Below, one piece after another: positions 1 to 11,449 of a stretch of 64,000 nt of DNA. The first letter of the stretch is position 1. The number at the start of each line of letters is the position of its first letter. The stretch is from Eonycteris spelaea (taxonomy: Eukaryota; Chordata; Mammalia; Chiroptera; Pteropodidae), in the NCBI GenBank assembly GCA_003508835.1, contig PUFA01000068.1, positions 2,170,001 to 2,234,000 of the forward strand, given 5' to 3'. The notes under the pieces are model-generated. The model saw only the letters and a list, made by a program, of their open reading frames with translations, searched no databases and had not been told where the DNA came from. The position numbers and the translations under genes were made by a program.

Positions 1-1129
1 GCCTGCCAATGTGCTAGATGTCAAACATAGGGGAAAAATAAAAATATAGCTTTTGCTTTCAAGTCTAGTGGGCAAAACAACCAACCAATGTGATGCCAGT
101 GTGATAAGGTGATGAAAATACTATGAAAGCACCCAAACACATTAGAAGGAGTAAGGTGTCAGGATGCTAAGAAATGGGTTTGGGGGTGGGAGAAGCTCTG
201 ATCTATAGCATTTGCTGATATTTATGCCATAAAAACTCCCACCAAAGCCTATGTCAAGACTTCAACAAGTCATCATTGAACACAGAGTCAGGGAAAGGGA
301 TGCATAATTAGCTCTTTAAAGCCAGTATATATACTGGCAGTAAAGGGCAGATGCTCAGAAGCATTGACAAAGGCTTTCTTATCTGTTTGGCTTTTCAACT
401 AAGAGTTTTCTAAACAGAAAGATTCTCCCAACAAGCTGGGGAGCTCAGGCCCCACAATATTTATTAAATTCCAGGCAAGGAGTCTGGAGCAACATGAACT
501 CAGAGAACTCTGGTCATTGAGGGCAGATCTGCCTGATGCTGGGTTCCATCTCTGTTTGCCTGTGTCTGGGAAGAGTATTTAGCATTCTGGAGTGGTATGT
601 TTGCTCAGATCATCAGTTGCATGCCCTTGGAATAAAGATTCAGTGAACCTGTTAGAAGAATTTCTCCTGCAGTGGCAGAATGAAATCAACGTCTCTGGTG
701 GAATACGGTTAAATCAATATGCAGCGACGTTTTAACACATCTCAGGAACTGCCAGGAAGCCTGATCCAAGTTTAAGAACATCGGAAGAGTCCAACTTTTC
801 ATGTTTTATATAGCAATTCAAGGATATTAGGGGAATTATTTATAAGATAGCTCCTCTGTATAGAGTTTAATTCCTTGATTAACCATCTCTAAATGAAGCA
901 GAGTCCTTTTGCTTCTCCAATAAATTTCCCATAAATGGGTCATTTAGAGTAATAGATCCATGTGATTTTAAATGAGTAATATAATAAACATATTTACTGT
1001 CCCATGGTTCAAAAATTTGAGAAACTCTGACTTACTATTTGGTGCATTTCTTTCATGCAGGTTTTCTCAGAGCCTGTATTCTGCATTAATTATGACTACT
1101 TCACTAAGCCATAGTAGCTATATGTCACT
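1..1129. other. Unassigned intergenic or intronic DNA
   Basis: I see no gene, RNA or repeat I can name here. Open frames are short and base composition is ordinary AT-rich mammalian. Confidence 0.5.
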
Positions 1130-1340
1130 GTGCCAATCACTTTAAAATGTTTTCTCATTTAATCTTTTCATCAACTTTCTGAAGTAGGTATTATCATCTA
1201 CATTTTTCTGAGGGTGAAACTAAGGCTCATAAAATTATAACACCATGCTCAGGATCATAAAACCAGTGAGCAGACCTTGAGCCAAACCTCCCTGCTTCAG
1301 CGTCCATGCTTTTAAACTTTAAGCTGTACTCTGCACGGTG
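1130..1340 (-). repeat. MIR SINE fragment, antisense
   Basis: The order of landmarks is that of a reversed MIR: a 'cactgtgccaatcac' block, then 'taggtattatcatct', then a 'gaaactaaggctca' block, ending in a stretch rich in short pyrimidine words. MIRs are ancient tRNA-derived SINEs mobilised by L2 and long inactive. Assigned by eye, so the edges are soft. Confidence 0.75.
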
Positions 1341-1599
1341 AATCTCTAGCTATAGGGCAGTGTATTCACTGTTCCTAAACATATTTGAGTATTGAACAAG
1401 TTTTTATAGAACCTTATGCTGCATTGGTGTTCAATATGATATGCTTTGTGAAATGCTGCAGCACATGATAACATCAACTTTTGTGACTATAAAGCAAAGA
1501 AACAAGAGTCTTAAACAGCAGTTTAAAATTGTGGTATAGCTACAAGGAACATAAGTGACGAAAGTAATATAGAGAGAAGCAAGGGTGTTGTCATGGCAA

Positions 1600-1720
1600 G
1601 AGTGTTAGAGTGAGTCTAAAGAAATGGTTTTCTGCCCTGGAAACATCACAGGTATAACCTTGAACAAGTCATTTCACTTCTCAGAGCCTCAGTCTTCTCA
1701 GCAAAGTGACTATGTCACAT
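1600..1720 (+). repeat. MIR SINE fragment
   Basis: A MIR core is seen in sense orientation: 'aaccttgaacaagtcattt' followed by 'cttctcagagcctcagt', which matches the conserved 'gacc-ttgggcaagt...ctctgtgcctcagttt' pattern of MIR. Confidence 0.7.
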
Positions 1721-1855
1721 GAAAGTATATTCCAGCTCCTTCGTGTTGAATTCAACCTGCAATGGGCAGCTTGCTTTCCTACATGGCTTACCAGAATTAC
1801 CAGGCCCCGCCCATTCTTTCACTCTGTGAAAGGGCCATTGTGCTACTTATCAGAA

Positions 1856-1876
1856 TTTTTTTTTTTTTTTTTTTTT
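1856..1876. repeat. Poly-T tract (21 nt)
   Basis: An uninterrupted run of T. On the minus strand it could be the poly-A tail of a retrotransposed insert, but no recognisable element lies on either side. Confidence 0.9.
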
Positions 1877-1889
1877 GCAATTGGCAATT

Positions 1890-2200
1890 CTGAAAAGTGA
1901 AGAATGCACTACTTGGACCTCTGCTGTGATGTGCTCTCTTTCTGGTCACAGACTATGCACGCTTGCTTGCTGCTTGCTATGAAAGCAGTAGATTCTCTAG
2001 TCTCAGAGCTCCCCCCTGTGGTGCACTCCACTGAGCATAAAGGCTCTACCTGGTGCTCTTTTTGCCCTGAATTTAAGGATTGTGGAACTGGTGTGACTCC
2101 TGCCACTGATTGTATAGTGACTAATAAAGCATCTTGTGTCTGACCCAGGCATTGTGTGCTTTCTGTCAGCATCCAAGCGACTGTGCAAGGCTAGCTTGTT
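1890..2200 (+). repeat. LTR-like stretch with polyadenylation signal (unclassified)
   Basis: This segment is richer in GC and CT words than its surroundings and contains 'gactaataaagcatc' near 2120, an AATAAA signal placed as in the R region of an LTR, followed about 20-30 bases later by 'ctgacccaggcattg'. Clear TG...CA ends and a target duplication were not found. It could instead be the 3' end of a transcript or chance. Confidence 0.25.
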
Positions 2201-3190
2201 AGTTTATGCAGTGTCCTGCTCTTTTCTTCATTGTCAAACTTACTTAATAGGATAAAATCCTAACAGATGGCATCATAAGAGAGCACATAGTCTTCCCTAA
2301 ATTTAGTAGAATAAAGAGAAACCATAAAGTACAGGATGTAACTGTTTTCTTGTGTCATTTATTCATTCATTCTTTCAAGAGACACATTTTAAGTCAATGC
2401 AATAAATGATATGGATGAGATGGACCCTGTTTTTTAGGTTTTTATGGATTCTAACCAATCAATTCTATAATAAGCAATTAAGCAGTTGCTAAAAGTACAA
2501 ATATATCCTTAAACAGATTTGCACAATATCAAAATAAAAGTAAATTCTGTGAAAATTGTCCAAACATTGGATATTTTATAGAATAGGAAAGACGCTGAGG
2601 CTGTCTTTGATAAAATTAGAACTAAATAGAGATGTGAAAGTATATGTACTATGTAACTTGTGTGTGACCTCTTATAGGTGCTCAGTAATTCTTTCCTGAA
2701 ACAAATTCAGATGCCCTCTATCTTTGCTTATATCGGTTCCAGTTTTATTTTTAAAACAGATGCAAGTGAGCTAATTGTTCCCATCCAAAAACAGTCTGTT
2801 CAAAATCTAACAAAATGCCACTATATTTGAAAAAGCAGTCAAGTCTTCATGCCATGAAATTACCTGTGTTCTGAACAAAGAAATTACACAGAAAAGAACT
2901 TTAGAATGTCCTGGGAGACAGAGTTTTAAATTTAAATTTTAATGAAATAGAGGAATGGAGAAGGAGAGAAATTATAGTATCCTCTAGTGAGAAGACCTGT
3001 TTACCTTGCTTCTTAGAAGGCAAGGTCAATATTTAATGGTTCCAAATAGCCCTGAATGTTGCTTGGTGATTTTTTTCCAGGCAAGTCGGTTATACAGGTG
3101 ATTGCTATATATATTTCTTATCATTGTGGCCAAGGTAATTGTAAAATATAGATAACACATCAAAAATGTTGAGAAGAATATGTCTATGAA
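2201..3190. other. Unassigned intergenic or intronic DNA
   Basis: Nothing firm. A possible L2 tail ('catttattcattcattctttc') lies near 2355-2380 but is too short to call. Confidence 0.4.
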
Positions 3191-3194
3191 GTGT

Positions 3195-3275
3195 GTTCAT
3201 GTATTAATTCATTCAACAAGTATTTATTTAGCTCCTATTATATGCCAGACAATACATTGTGTGCTGAGCTAGTAT
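3195..3275 (-). repeat. L2 3'-end fragment, antisense
   Basis: The words 'attcattcaacaagtattta', then 'tcctattatatgccagac' and 'attgtgtgctgagct' follow the reversed L2 3' end ('...ttcaacaaatatttattgagcacctactatgtgccagg...'). Confidence 0.75.
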
Positions 3276-4689
3276 TTATGTCATTATTTGTAGTATGACT
3301 GAATGTGAGTTAAAATAACTGAAGCTGACCTCAAATGCTGCTAAAACTAAGGCTTATAAACCCTGGTGTTGGGATCTTTCAGAATGAATAAAGGGTCTCT
3401 CTGTCCAAGGTGACATGTTCTTAGTGGAAAGGTCACCAAAAGCTAAAGTAGTTAGAAGCAAATGGCAAATAATCAACTCAGTCAGTTGGTAAAGGCTGAT
3501 GTAAGCGGCAGCTTAGGAAGATCTGTACAGCCTCTACTGTGCTCAGGCAAAGGTGGGAAGGCAGAACAGTAACACAGAGATAGTAGAAATGCAATCTTGA
3601 GTTAGAGATATGATTAACTAAATAGCCAGAAATCCAGAAGACAAAAGGCAAGTGAGTGGCTCCCTGGGTTTTGCAAGACTGACCAGACTTCCACCTTAAA
3701 GATATGGAGGTGATTTGATTTGGAGCTCTAATGTGTCAGTTGTTTTCTTGAAAAACTAAACAAGAAACATAGCTGTTAGTATTAATTCAAATTAGAAAAT
3801 AAGATAATATAGAAGTTCAAAGAGCATAATTCCTGGGAATATAGAAAAATAAGTTTCCAGATTCTGACAACATAGAATTTGTCCTTTAGTATGAAGAATG
3901 GCCATCCAGGGCTCAAATGATAACATGAATAGAAGCACATTGTTGCCCAACTGGAAATTTTACTCCTTGCCTCCCTTAGAGCTAGCTATAATTATATGAT
4001 TAAGTCCTTGCTGGTGAGATGGAAGTGTAATTGATATATGTGAATTCTACCTTAATTACTCAAAGTTACATATAAAGTAGGTGAGGACAGCACCCTGGAG
4101 ATGGCAGGGAAACAAGATGGATAAAACCTAGGTCCCTATGAGACCTCAAGGAGCCAAAATGCCACCACAGACTTGGACTACTACCTGTGAGAGAATACTA
4201 TATTTTGAAATTTCATTGGTACATCAATTAACTCAGTTTTTGCTCTCACACATTTATTCAGAAAATGGCCTCTGAGAGGGACTAATATTTGAGGCAAGAT
4301 GTGAATGATGAGAGAAGTTATTTTGAAGAGTCAATGGAAAAATGTACTTAGGAGAATAGACAGTGCAGACACCTGAAATGAGTTATTCTGTATTCAAAGA
4401 GCTGAAGAACTCATCGTCAGAGCATAATGATATGAACAGCCTCTCACTACAAAAGCACTCAACCAGCAACATAAACATTTACCCACATTACCTCCAAACA
4501 GAATCCCAATTGTGGTCACACAAACCCCAGAAGATGGTATATGCATTCATTTGTATTCCCATCAACTTAGCCCCAGTTGTCCATCCAGAGACCTTTTCTC
4601 TCTAGAGTTCCTCCCTCTTCCTTCCTCCCTCGTCTTGTCTATGTGTTAACTTTCTTTGCATGGACCAGTTCCAAATGGCTGCAGGCTCA
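3276..4689. other. Unassigned intergenic or intronic DNA
   Basis: No supported feature. The 80-residue frame near 4363-4605 has no recognisable domain and is treated as chance. Confidence 0.4.
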
Positions 4690-4694
4690 ACCAA

Positions 4695-4860
4695 AGAAAT
4701 GAATGTGCTATTGTTACCTCCATATTTTGGAAACTGAGGTCCAGAGAGAGTAACTGACCCAAAGCCTCATGACTGGTAAGTGATAAAGCCAGGATTCAAC
4801 CTTAGGTAACCTGAGGCAATAATTTGTTCTGTTAATTACCATACTTACTGCTCTGGTAGA
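4695..4860 (-). repeat. MIR SINE fragment, antisense
   Basis: It contains 'ggaaactgaggtccagagag', then 'ctggtaagtgataaagccag', then 'gattcaacc'. This is the reversed MIR order (gaaactgagg..., ...agctagtaagtggcagagc, ...ggattcgaacc). Confidence 0.85.
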
Positions 4861-6740
4861 CTCAGCTCTTGTGACATCTTCAGAATAGAGCATCTACAAA
4901 GCAGTCAAACGTCTATCTTGCTTATGGTAAAAAATGCTTCAAACAACATTATTGCCCTTAAAGGGACTTCTATCAGGAGTAAGGAGGAAAAGGTTAAAAA
5001 GGGGATGAGAGCAGCAGAAAATACTATCTTGCCACACTTAGGAAGTGTCATTTCTCAGAAAATGATGCCTCCATGAAATAGCATTATAACAATTTTGCAC
5101 ATGTGTCATCTGACACATGTATAAAGTCACAGGGGCAATATTCAAACTTAGGTCTGTAATGATCACCTTTCTGTTGCTTTCTCCCAAAAGGGAAAAGTAT
5201 TCAAAAGTCCAGAGATATACTTAAGTGAACTGGCAGTAGTGAAATGAAATGTCACATGCCTGGTAGTCACTGGCCGTGTCTACCCACTGTTAATCTTGCT
5301 CTCTTTTCTTTGTCGTACTTCTCAACACTCGCTGTGCTCAAGCTTCCTTCCCCAATTAAACCTGACTCTCAGCAAAGAGTCCAGCAAATTCCTTTAGACT
5401 AAAGTGGAAGAGAATGGTTACCCTCAGTGCTATATAACCAGAATGAGAATATTCACAGTTTGACAAAATTCAATCTCAAGTCATCTAAAACAAATTTCTT
5501 ACTCTGGTATTTTAAGCACGGGAGGTGGGACTAATGCCTAGCTAACTCAGCTACTTTGAGGCCACCCATATCACAGCCTGATTAAAAACAACAACTTTAT
5601 AGTCAGTCAAGACTTCCTATTATTTGCAAGTCAATTAAGCAAAATATCTACGTTCTACACTAGTGAAACCTAAGTATTCAAAGCTTATATAAGCTTAATG
5701 TGTTTCTCCTTCCAAAACAGCTACTTTGGAGAAGGTTATCTGTTAGAACCTCACCAGAGTCAATTAAGCAAGCCTGGTTCTGGGCTGGTTAGCAGTGCCT
5801 GACAGCAAGAACAACGCAGGTGACCCAGACAGCCAGGCAAGTGACAAATGGCTTCTCACAGCTGGCCACGGAAACACAGAACCAAAGTGTAATCACATTT
5901 ACTGCTGTAAAAAGAAAGTTATCTCTACAATTAAAATTATTGGCCATTAAATAGTTATTGCTTTGCTTGTACCAAAGTGGTCAAATTACTTTTCTGGCTT
6001 TATAGGATTTTTATTTCCTCTAAATGACTAAGCACACTTTTCTTGGAATAGGATTTATAGCTCTAACAAAATGCCCTGTTGTTTGTTAAAAAGCTCTACA
6101 AAGAAAGTAATAAAGAACATAAAGCCAGGGAGCGCTGTGGCAGCGGAGCTGCAGGTCCCCGCCTGAAGGCAGAGGGTTTCAGGGGGCCACGGAATTCACC
6201 TTTTGTGTACCGACCATTGTCATAGCCTGCCACAATATCTCCCACACATGTCTGACATGCATGTGATGAGTAAATGTCAATTAATATTAATTTTCAATTA
6301 ACAGACTAATTTCGAAGGAGTATTGTATTCATAGTGGCTTCCTATCATTAGTTATATAGTAGTGTGATATTTGTACATGAAAAATAGGTCTTCATTCTGA
6401 AAACCATAAACAGCCACTGATATTACAATTTAACGTAATGTAAATTTACAATTTGACATAATGTAAAGCTAACAAAATAGCATTCAATAAAAATAGCTTA
6501 TTAGGAGTACAACTCCAGAACAATGGTCATGTCAAAATGTAGATTTCTCAACTTTTCAGACTTAAGATGAAGAGTTGGAAGCTCTTACAGACACAAACTA
6601 CAAAATAACTGAATTTTTGCATCTCACAAATCCAGTGTTTCTTAAAAAATGGTTACATATGAAGAATGATCTCCCAAACCAGAAACTTCAGTAGGTAGAG
6701 CATCAGCAGAAAATGTCAACCTGTTCAAGACTCTAAATTA
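4861..6740. other. Unassigned DNA with a small GC-rich patch
   Basis: Mostly AT-rich unique sequence. Bases 6121-6195 form a short GC-rich patch ('ggcagcggagctgcaggtcc') unlike its flanks. It has no reading frame of note and no CpG cluster large enough to be an island. Confidence 0.35.
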
Positions 6741-6848
6741 AAAAAAAAAAAAATCCTCTTATCCATTTATTCACAACCTAGGATTGCCAGGAACTCCAAC
6801 CCCAATTCAACAGGAAGCGTCTATATGTTGTTATGTAAGATAAAAGAG

Positions 6849-6856
6849 CTCTCTCT

Positions 6857-6954
<98 letters not shown>

Positions 6955-6967
6955 CATGCATGCATGC
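6849..6967. repeat. Compound microsatellite (CT)n-(GT)n-(ATGC)n
   Basis: A long CT run (about 6849-6906, one TTT interruption near its start) passes directly into an uninterrupted GT run (about 6907-6951) and then a short ATGC repeat. Open frames crossing it on the minus strand (Thr-His and Arg-Glu repeats) are products of the repeat. Confidence 0.97.
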
Positions 6968-7004
6968 CTGAGACTCAACTTTGCCAGCGGACCAGTACAT
7001 CCTA

Positions 7005-7221
7005 TACAACCCCTGGAGTATCAACCAGTACCAGTCTGTGGTACATTAGGAACTGGGCCACACAGCATGAGTTGAGCAGCAGGTGAGTGAGCAAAGCTTC
7101 ATCTGTATTTGCGGCCGCTCCCCAGCATTAGCATCACCGCCTCAGCTCCACCTCAGGTCATCAGGCATTAGATTCTCATAGGAGCACTGGTCCCTGGTGC
7201 CAAAAAAAACCAAAAGACCAT
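7005..7221 (-). mobile_element. MER1-like hAT (Charlie) non-autonomous DNA transposon, antisense
   Basis: In order: 'acaacccctgg' near the left end, 'aggaactgggccacacagca', 'gcattagattctcatagga', then 'ggtccctggtgccaaaaa' at the right. This is the reversed layout of the MER1 (Charlie3-related) short hAT elements. The same landmarks appear in forward order at 18,189-18,399. It has no transposase and is immobile. Confidence 0.8.
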
Positions 7222-8049
7222 GTCTGCCACCAGCTGTGACCTTCAGGGGAAAGAACTAGATCATGAGGCTTCCAGCCCCAAGACTGGGAACGCTGGTTGA
7301 GGTGGTGGGAAGTTATTGCCACTCTTATATTTTACGACATTAACAATTGCCTCATTTTCTTTTTCTAATGTCTAGAGTAAAGAAAACTTAGTTTGAGCAA
7401 AGGCATGCAGTAGGCAAAGCAGAATCAAACTGTCTATAAATAGCTCAAGACAACCCAGCTGTCATGCCATAACACCTTGTGAATTGTAACAGCCTTCAAG
7501 ATAAGAATTATATCCTGACCACCCAAAACTGTGCCTGGACCAATTAAATGTTTATAGAATCAACTACTGAATTTCTAAATGAAGTACTTAAAGCTGAGTT
7601 GAACCTCTGAGTTGCTCCTTTTCCTGTTACACTGAGAGATTGTTGCTTTCTTGGTCCATGAGATGAGTATACAATACAGGAAAACTCAGTGATTTTCTCA
7701 CAGAATCTCCTGAGACTGATTTCTTTATAACCAGTAACTTGTTTTGCAATTGTCTCATTTTCTAAATACATAGATTCAACCTGTAAACCCAAATCTACAT
7801 TTTAAAGCCAGAAATTTTTTGAAGCATTAAGAATTCTGAAAAGCCTGAAGGTATCAGGTACATTTTACTATCTAAATTTCTAACTCGAACTCCTTTCCCT
7901 GAAACGAAAACCATCAGCAAACAGGGTGGTGCCTGAGAGTTCCAGCTATGAAGTGCGCTCAGTGCCTTCATCTCCTCCGCAACAAAGCCGAACAAACCAA
8001 GCCTTACTTTGTGCCCAACACACACATGCTCATATTTCGATCCCAGCCC
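7222..8049. other. Unassigned intergenic or intronic DNA
   Basis: No supported gene or repeat. Short frames on both strands at 7.5-8.1 kb lack any recognisable motif. Confidence 0.4.
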
Positions 8050-8054
8050 TCTGG

Positions 8055-8210
8055 GCCATAACTATTTGTTTATGTGTTCCTCTCCCCTATAAGATTATGA
8101 GTTCCTTGAGGACATCAACCTCATTTTATTAGTCTCTATAATTCTATTGCCCAGCACAGGGACTAGCATAGGCTCAGTGTTCCATAAATATTTTCTGGAT
8201 ATTACTAAAT
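8055..8210 (+). repeat. L2 3'-end fragment
   Basis: It holds 'agattatgagttccttgagg', 'attgcccagcacagggacta' and 'ccataaatattttctgg', the order of the L2 3' UTR ('...gtaagctccatgagggcagg...cagcgcctagaacagtgcctgg...caataaatatttg'). Confidence 0.85.
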
Positions 8211-8599
8211 TCACTTTCTGTCTTCAGTGAAATCTCCAACAAAATTCTTTGGCACATCTGTGTTTTTGATAGAGCTCTGTATCTCTTCTGCTCTTATTCT
8301 TTCTCTTTTTTATTTCTTTTACTTTATAGAGACCATAACTTCACCAAATGGCAAGACTGACCACCCCAGAGGTAGCATTAAAACAATAACCAGCACCCCC
8401 ACAATAATCCCTTACTGTGACCCCGGCCCAGATCCCTAGACACATTCTCATACATTAAAATGTAGACTTTGAGCTGAAAGCCACCTTCAAGGTAGTACTT
8501 CTTTTGCTGAGTCTTTTGCCCAAATACTCAGATCTTAATAAAAAATATTTTATATGGATTATTTAAGATTCAGTAGTAAAAAAATCTTACTATCTTTCT

Positions 8600-8815
8600 T
8601 CCAAACATGTATCACCACAATCATTTAAGTGTTTACCACATACCAGACACTGTGCTAAGTCCTTTGTCATTAACAACCATATAATACATACACATATATA
8701 TATGTAGATATATGCACACATGTGTATATATACATGCATTATTTTATGCATATACCACCTTCATCTTTCAGATAAGGAAACTGCCCAAGGTCAGACAGCT
8801 AGTAAATATTATGAC
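8600..8815 (-). repeat. MIR SINE fragment, antisense, split by an AT/AC-rich tract
   Basis: The left part has 'ccacataccagacactgtgc', the right part 'gataaggaaactgcccaagg' and 'cagacagctagtaaatatta', as in a reversed MIR. Between them lies an alternating purine-pyrimidine tract (about 8690-8750) that has expanded inside the SINE. Confidence 0.8.
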
Positions 8816-9100
8816 CAAAATTGAGACCAAAAAGATAAATACAAATCTTCCTTTCTTACCTACCATATCTAAATTGGAAATTACTATTTTTATATATATC
8901 AACATTCAATTTCAAACAGGATTCTTAGAGACTAAATGTGAAAAAAGGGCACGGACATGGAAAATTGCAATCTGAAAATAATGATTAAAAGATATACCTA
9001 TTAATTTATCGAGTCATTGAACAACTACAATAAGTTAGATACTATTTTTAGAAATGGAGACTAAAAAAATCAAAACCTGCTTTTTGAGATGACTCAAACC
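8816..9100. other. Unassigned DNA
   Basis: AT-rich sequence with nothing identifiable. Confidence 0.4.
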
Positions 9101-9104
9101 TGAT

Positions 9105-9260
9105 CTTAAAATTAGACTTCAAACTTCCTGACATGCTCGCTATGCAACTGTGAACAAATAACTTAGTCTCTCACTGGGCTGCGATTTCTGAATCTTTTAG
9201 TCAAGAATGACAACATTATATCACAGGGATTGTCTAAGGATCAACTGAAATCAAATGAGA
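9105..9260 (+). repeat. MIR SINE fragment
   Basis: Degraded MIR core: 'tgtgaacaaataacttagtc' followed by a 'gatttctgaatcttttagtc' block and 'agggattgtctaaggatcaa', corresponding to the MIR acceptor-side sequence '...ggttgtgaggatta'. Confidence 0.6.
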
Positions 9261-9299
9261 CCAAATTGAGATAATGGCTGATATGGCCCTAAGTCATCT

Positions 9300-9665
9300 C
9301 ACCTCTACCAGTCTCATGTTGTTTGGCCACATTGGTGATGGTGAACCCCCTACACACATGAATGGAAAACACTTTAAGGTCTTTCAAGTTTTGCTCAAAT
9401 GCCACTTTTGAAGGAAGCCAACAATGATCAGAAAAGTACACCTGCCTTTTCCCTCACTCTGGCACCACTGATGCTATTTTCCCTAACCCTATTTTTTTTC
9501 TTCATCGCCATATAATTTAGTGATTTATTATGGTTACAGTCTATCATTTCTTATCTATCCCTTCCCTTATCATGAGGCCAGAAAATTTTGTTTTATCCAC
9601 TGATGTATGCCAAGTACCTAGAAAATGTCCTAGCTTACAATAGCTACTCAATAAATATATACAAG
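9300..9665 (+). repeat. L2 3' fragment
   Basis: Landmarks in L2 order: 'ttttgctcaaatgccacttt' ('...ctcaaatgtcacctt...'), a middle part with 'cccttatcatgaggccag', then 'caagtacctagaaaatgtcc' and 'tactcaataaatatat' at the 3' end. Confidence 0.8.
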
Positions 9666-10185
9666 AATTTGCATGGTAGCTGGCATATATTGTTCAAGAA
9701 ATTGTTTAAATGTGCCCCCTTCAAGAATTTCAGAGTATAATTTTAAAAAACTCAATCTGAAGACTTTTTTTTTTAAACAAACAAACAAAAAAAAACCTTC
9801 TTGGTTGCAAAGTTTTTTCTCTCTAACAAAGCTCTTTTCAGTTTGACTGGCATTTACATTTCTCTCACACAGCCTGTACCTTCCCTGCATGACAGATTTT
9901 CTGAAGATTGATTCTGCTCACATTGGCTTTTTGCCAACTTTTTCACATGCTGGGCAGTGACTAGGTAGGAGAAACTAGCCACTCTGTGATCTGGTACTCC
10001 TGGCAACAGCCTTGAGCATCCCACAAAGTAATCATCAGACATGTACATTTCTTAAAATCCCACTATATTCCTTGCTCTGTTTACAATATGCTGGGGATGG
10101 AAAAGGTGCCAGAGGAGTATAGGAAAAATATATAGGACATGGCCAGTCGCTTAAAAAAAACCTTGTATGTGATTCTTTCAAATAT
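9666..10185. other. Unassigned DNA with small A/T runs
   Basis: It holds a T-run followed by 'aaacaaacaaacaaa' and an A-run near 9765-9795. Otherwise nothing identifiable. Confidence 0.4.
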
Positions 10186-10189
10186 AGCT

Positions 10190-10407
10190 TCATGGCAGAA
10201 TGCTTATGTTCCAATCACAGCTGTACCTTTCACTAGCACCGTGCGACCTTGTACCATTGGCTTAACTTTTTTGAGCTTTGAATTCCTTGCCTGAATAAAA
10301 GAGAGATGATAATTATTACTTCATATGACTGTGGAGAGGGGAAAATGATGCTCATAAAAGTAGGAGATAAAGATGCTCAGAGTAGCGCTTGGAACACTGT
10401 AGATATA
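10190..10407 (+). repeat. MIR SINE, 5' part, interrupted by a Tigger element
   Basis: In order: 'ccaatcacagctgtaccttt', 'gtgcgaccttgtaccattgg', 'gagagatgataattattact' and 'gcgcttggaacactgtagat'. This is a complete MIR layout up to the 'cttagaacagtgcctgg' block. The expected tail ('...caataaat') resumes at about 10,856 as 'ctgcttaataaatc', on the far side of the inserted DNA transposon. Confidence 0.85.
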
Positions 10408-10853
10408 GCAGTTCCCCTTTACCTGCGGTTTTGCTCTGCGGTTTCAGTTACCTGCAGTCAACCACAGTCCAAAAATACTAAAGGGAAAATTCCAGAAATA
10501 AATAATTCATAAATTTTAAATTGTGTGTCATTCCGAGTAGCTTGAAAACACCTCATGCCATCTCTCCAGGGACAGGACTCATCCCTCGGTCCAGCGTATC
10601 CACGCTGCGTACTCTACCTGCCTGTTAGTCACTTATGGCTGTCTAGGTTGTTAGCTCAACTGCTGTGGCAGCATAGTGCTTGTTTTCGGGTAGCCCTTAT
10701 TTTTCTTACTGTACCTAATTTATAAATTAAATTTTATCATAGGTAAGTATGTACAGAAAAAAAAACAGTATATATAAGGTTCAGTACTCTTCAGTTTCAG
10801 GCATCCATTGGGAGTCTTGGAACGGATGCCCCAAAGATAAGGAGGGACCACTG
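10408..10853 (+). mobile_element. TcMar-Tigger-type non-autonomous DNA transposon, flanked by TA
   Basis: The left end reads 'gcagttcccctttacctgcg' and the right end 'gataaggagggaccactg', which are imperfect inverted repeats. TA lies immediately outside at 10,406-10,407 and 10,854-10,855, the target preference of Tc1/mariner elements. Internal words such as 'gtttcagttacctgcagtca' and 'ccagcgtatccacgctgcgt' match the mammalian Tigger group. No transposase frame remains; it is an internally deleted copy. Confidence 0.88.
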
Positions 10854-10855
10854 TA

Positions 10856-11449
10856 CTGCTTAATAAATCTTTTACATTAAACATCATCTAACAAAACAAA
10901 GGTGTATGAAATGAGAATAAATAATCATCAAGGGTTAAGTGATCATGAATGACATTGGAGTCAGAGAATAAATGATGGCTGCAGTAATCAAGAAAAGCTT
11001 TTCTTCATTCTTTTGCTCATTTGCTAAACTCATAGCAAGCGAATCTAATGCTTCACCTTGAGTTCTAAATCTGGCGGAGGAGAGAGGAAAACAAACCGGA
11101 TATCTTGTGAAATATATGATGAGAGCATTACTGAGAAAGGTTGCTCTGATGACAATGTGAAATACATCTACTATATATGCTATACATCATATATAACAAC
11201 ATATATATTTATATAATATATGAGACAGTGTGAATACACACACACACACACACATGCATATACATACATACATGCTGGTGGGTCAACACAAGAAGACCTA
11301 TTTGGAATTTTTATATAGAATTCTAGATGCGATCTCATGAAAGTTTGAATAAGAACATGACATGAAGGATGAAAAGGAGAGGGTAAAAGGTTTATCAGGC
11401 TGCTACTATTACATAGGGTCAATTTTCAGTCCACATCTTATTTTAGGCA
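10856..11449. other. MIR tail, then unassigned DNA with a CA microsatellite
   Basis: The first dozen or so bases complete the interrupted MIR. A (CA)n run of about 20 nt lies at 11,235-11,254, with AT-alternating sequence just before it. Nothing else is identifiable. Confidence 0.5.

Noticed and set aside
6778..7024. Minus-strand frames with Thr-His and Arg-Glu repeats
   Set aside because: They are translations of the CT/GT microsatellite.
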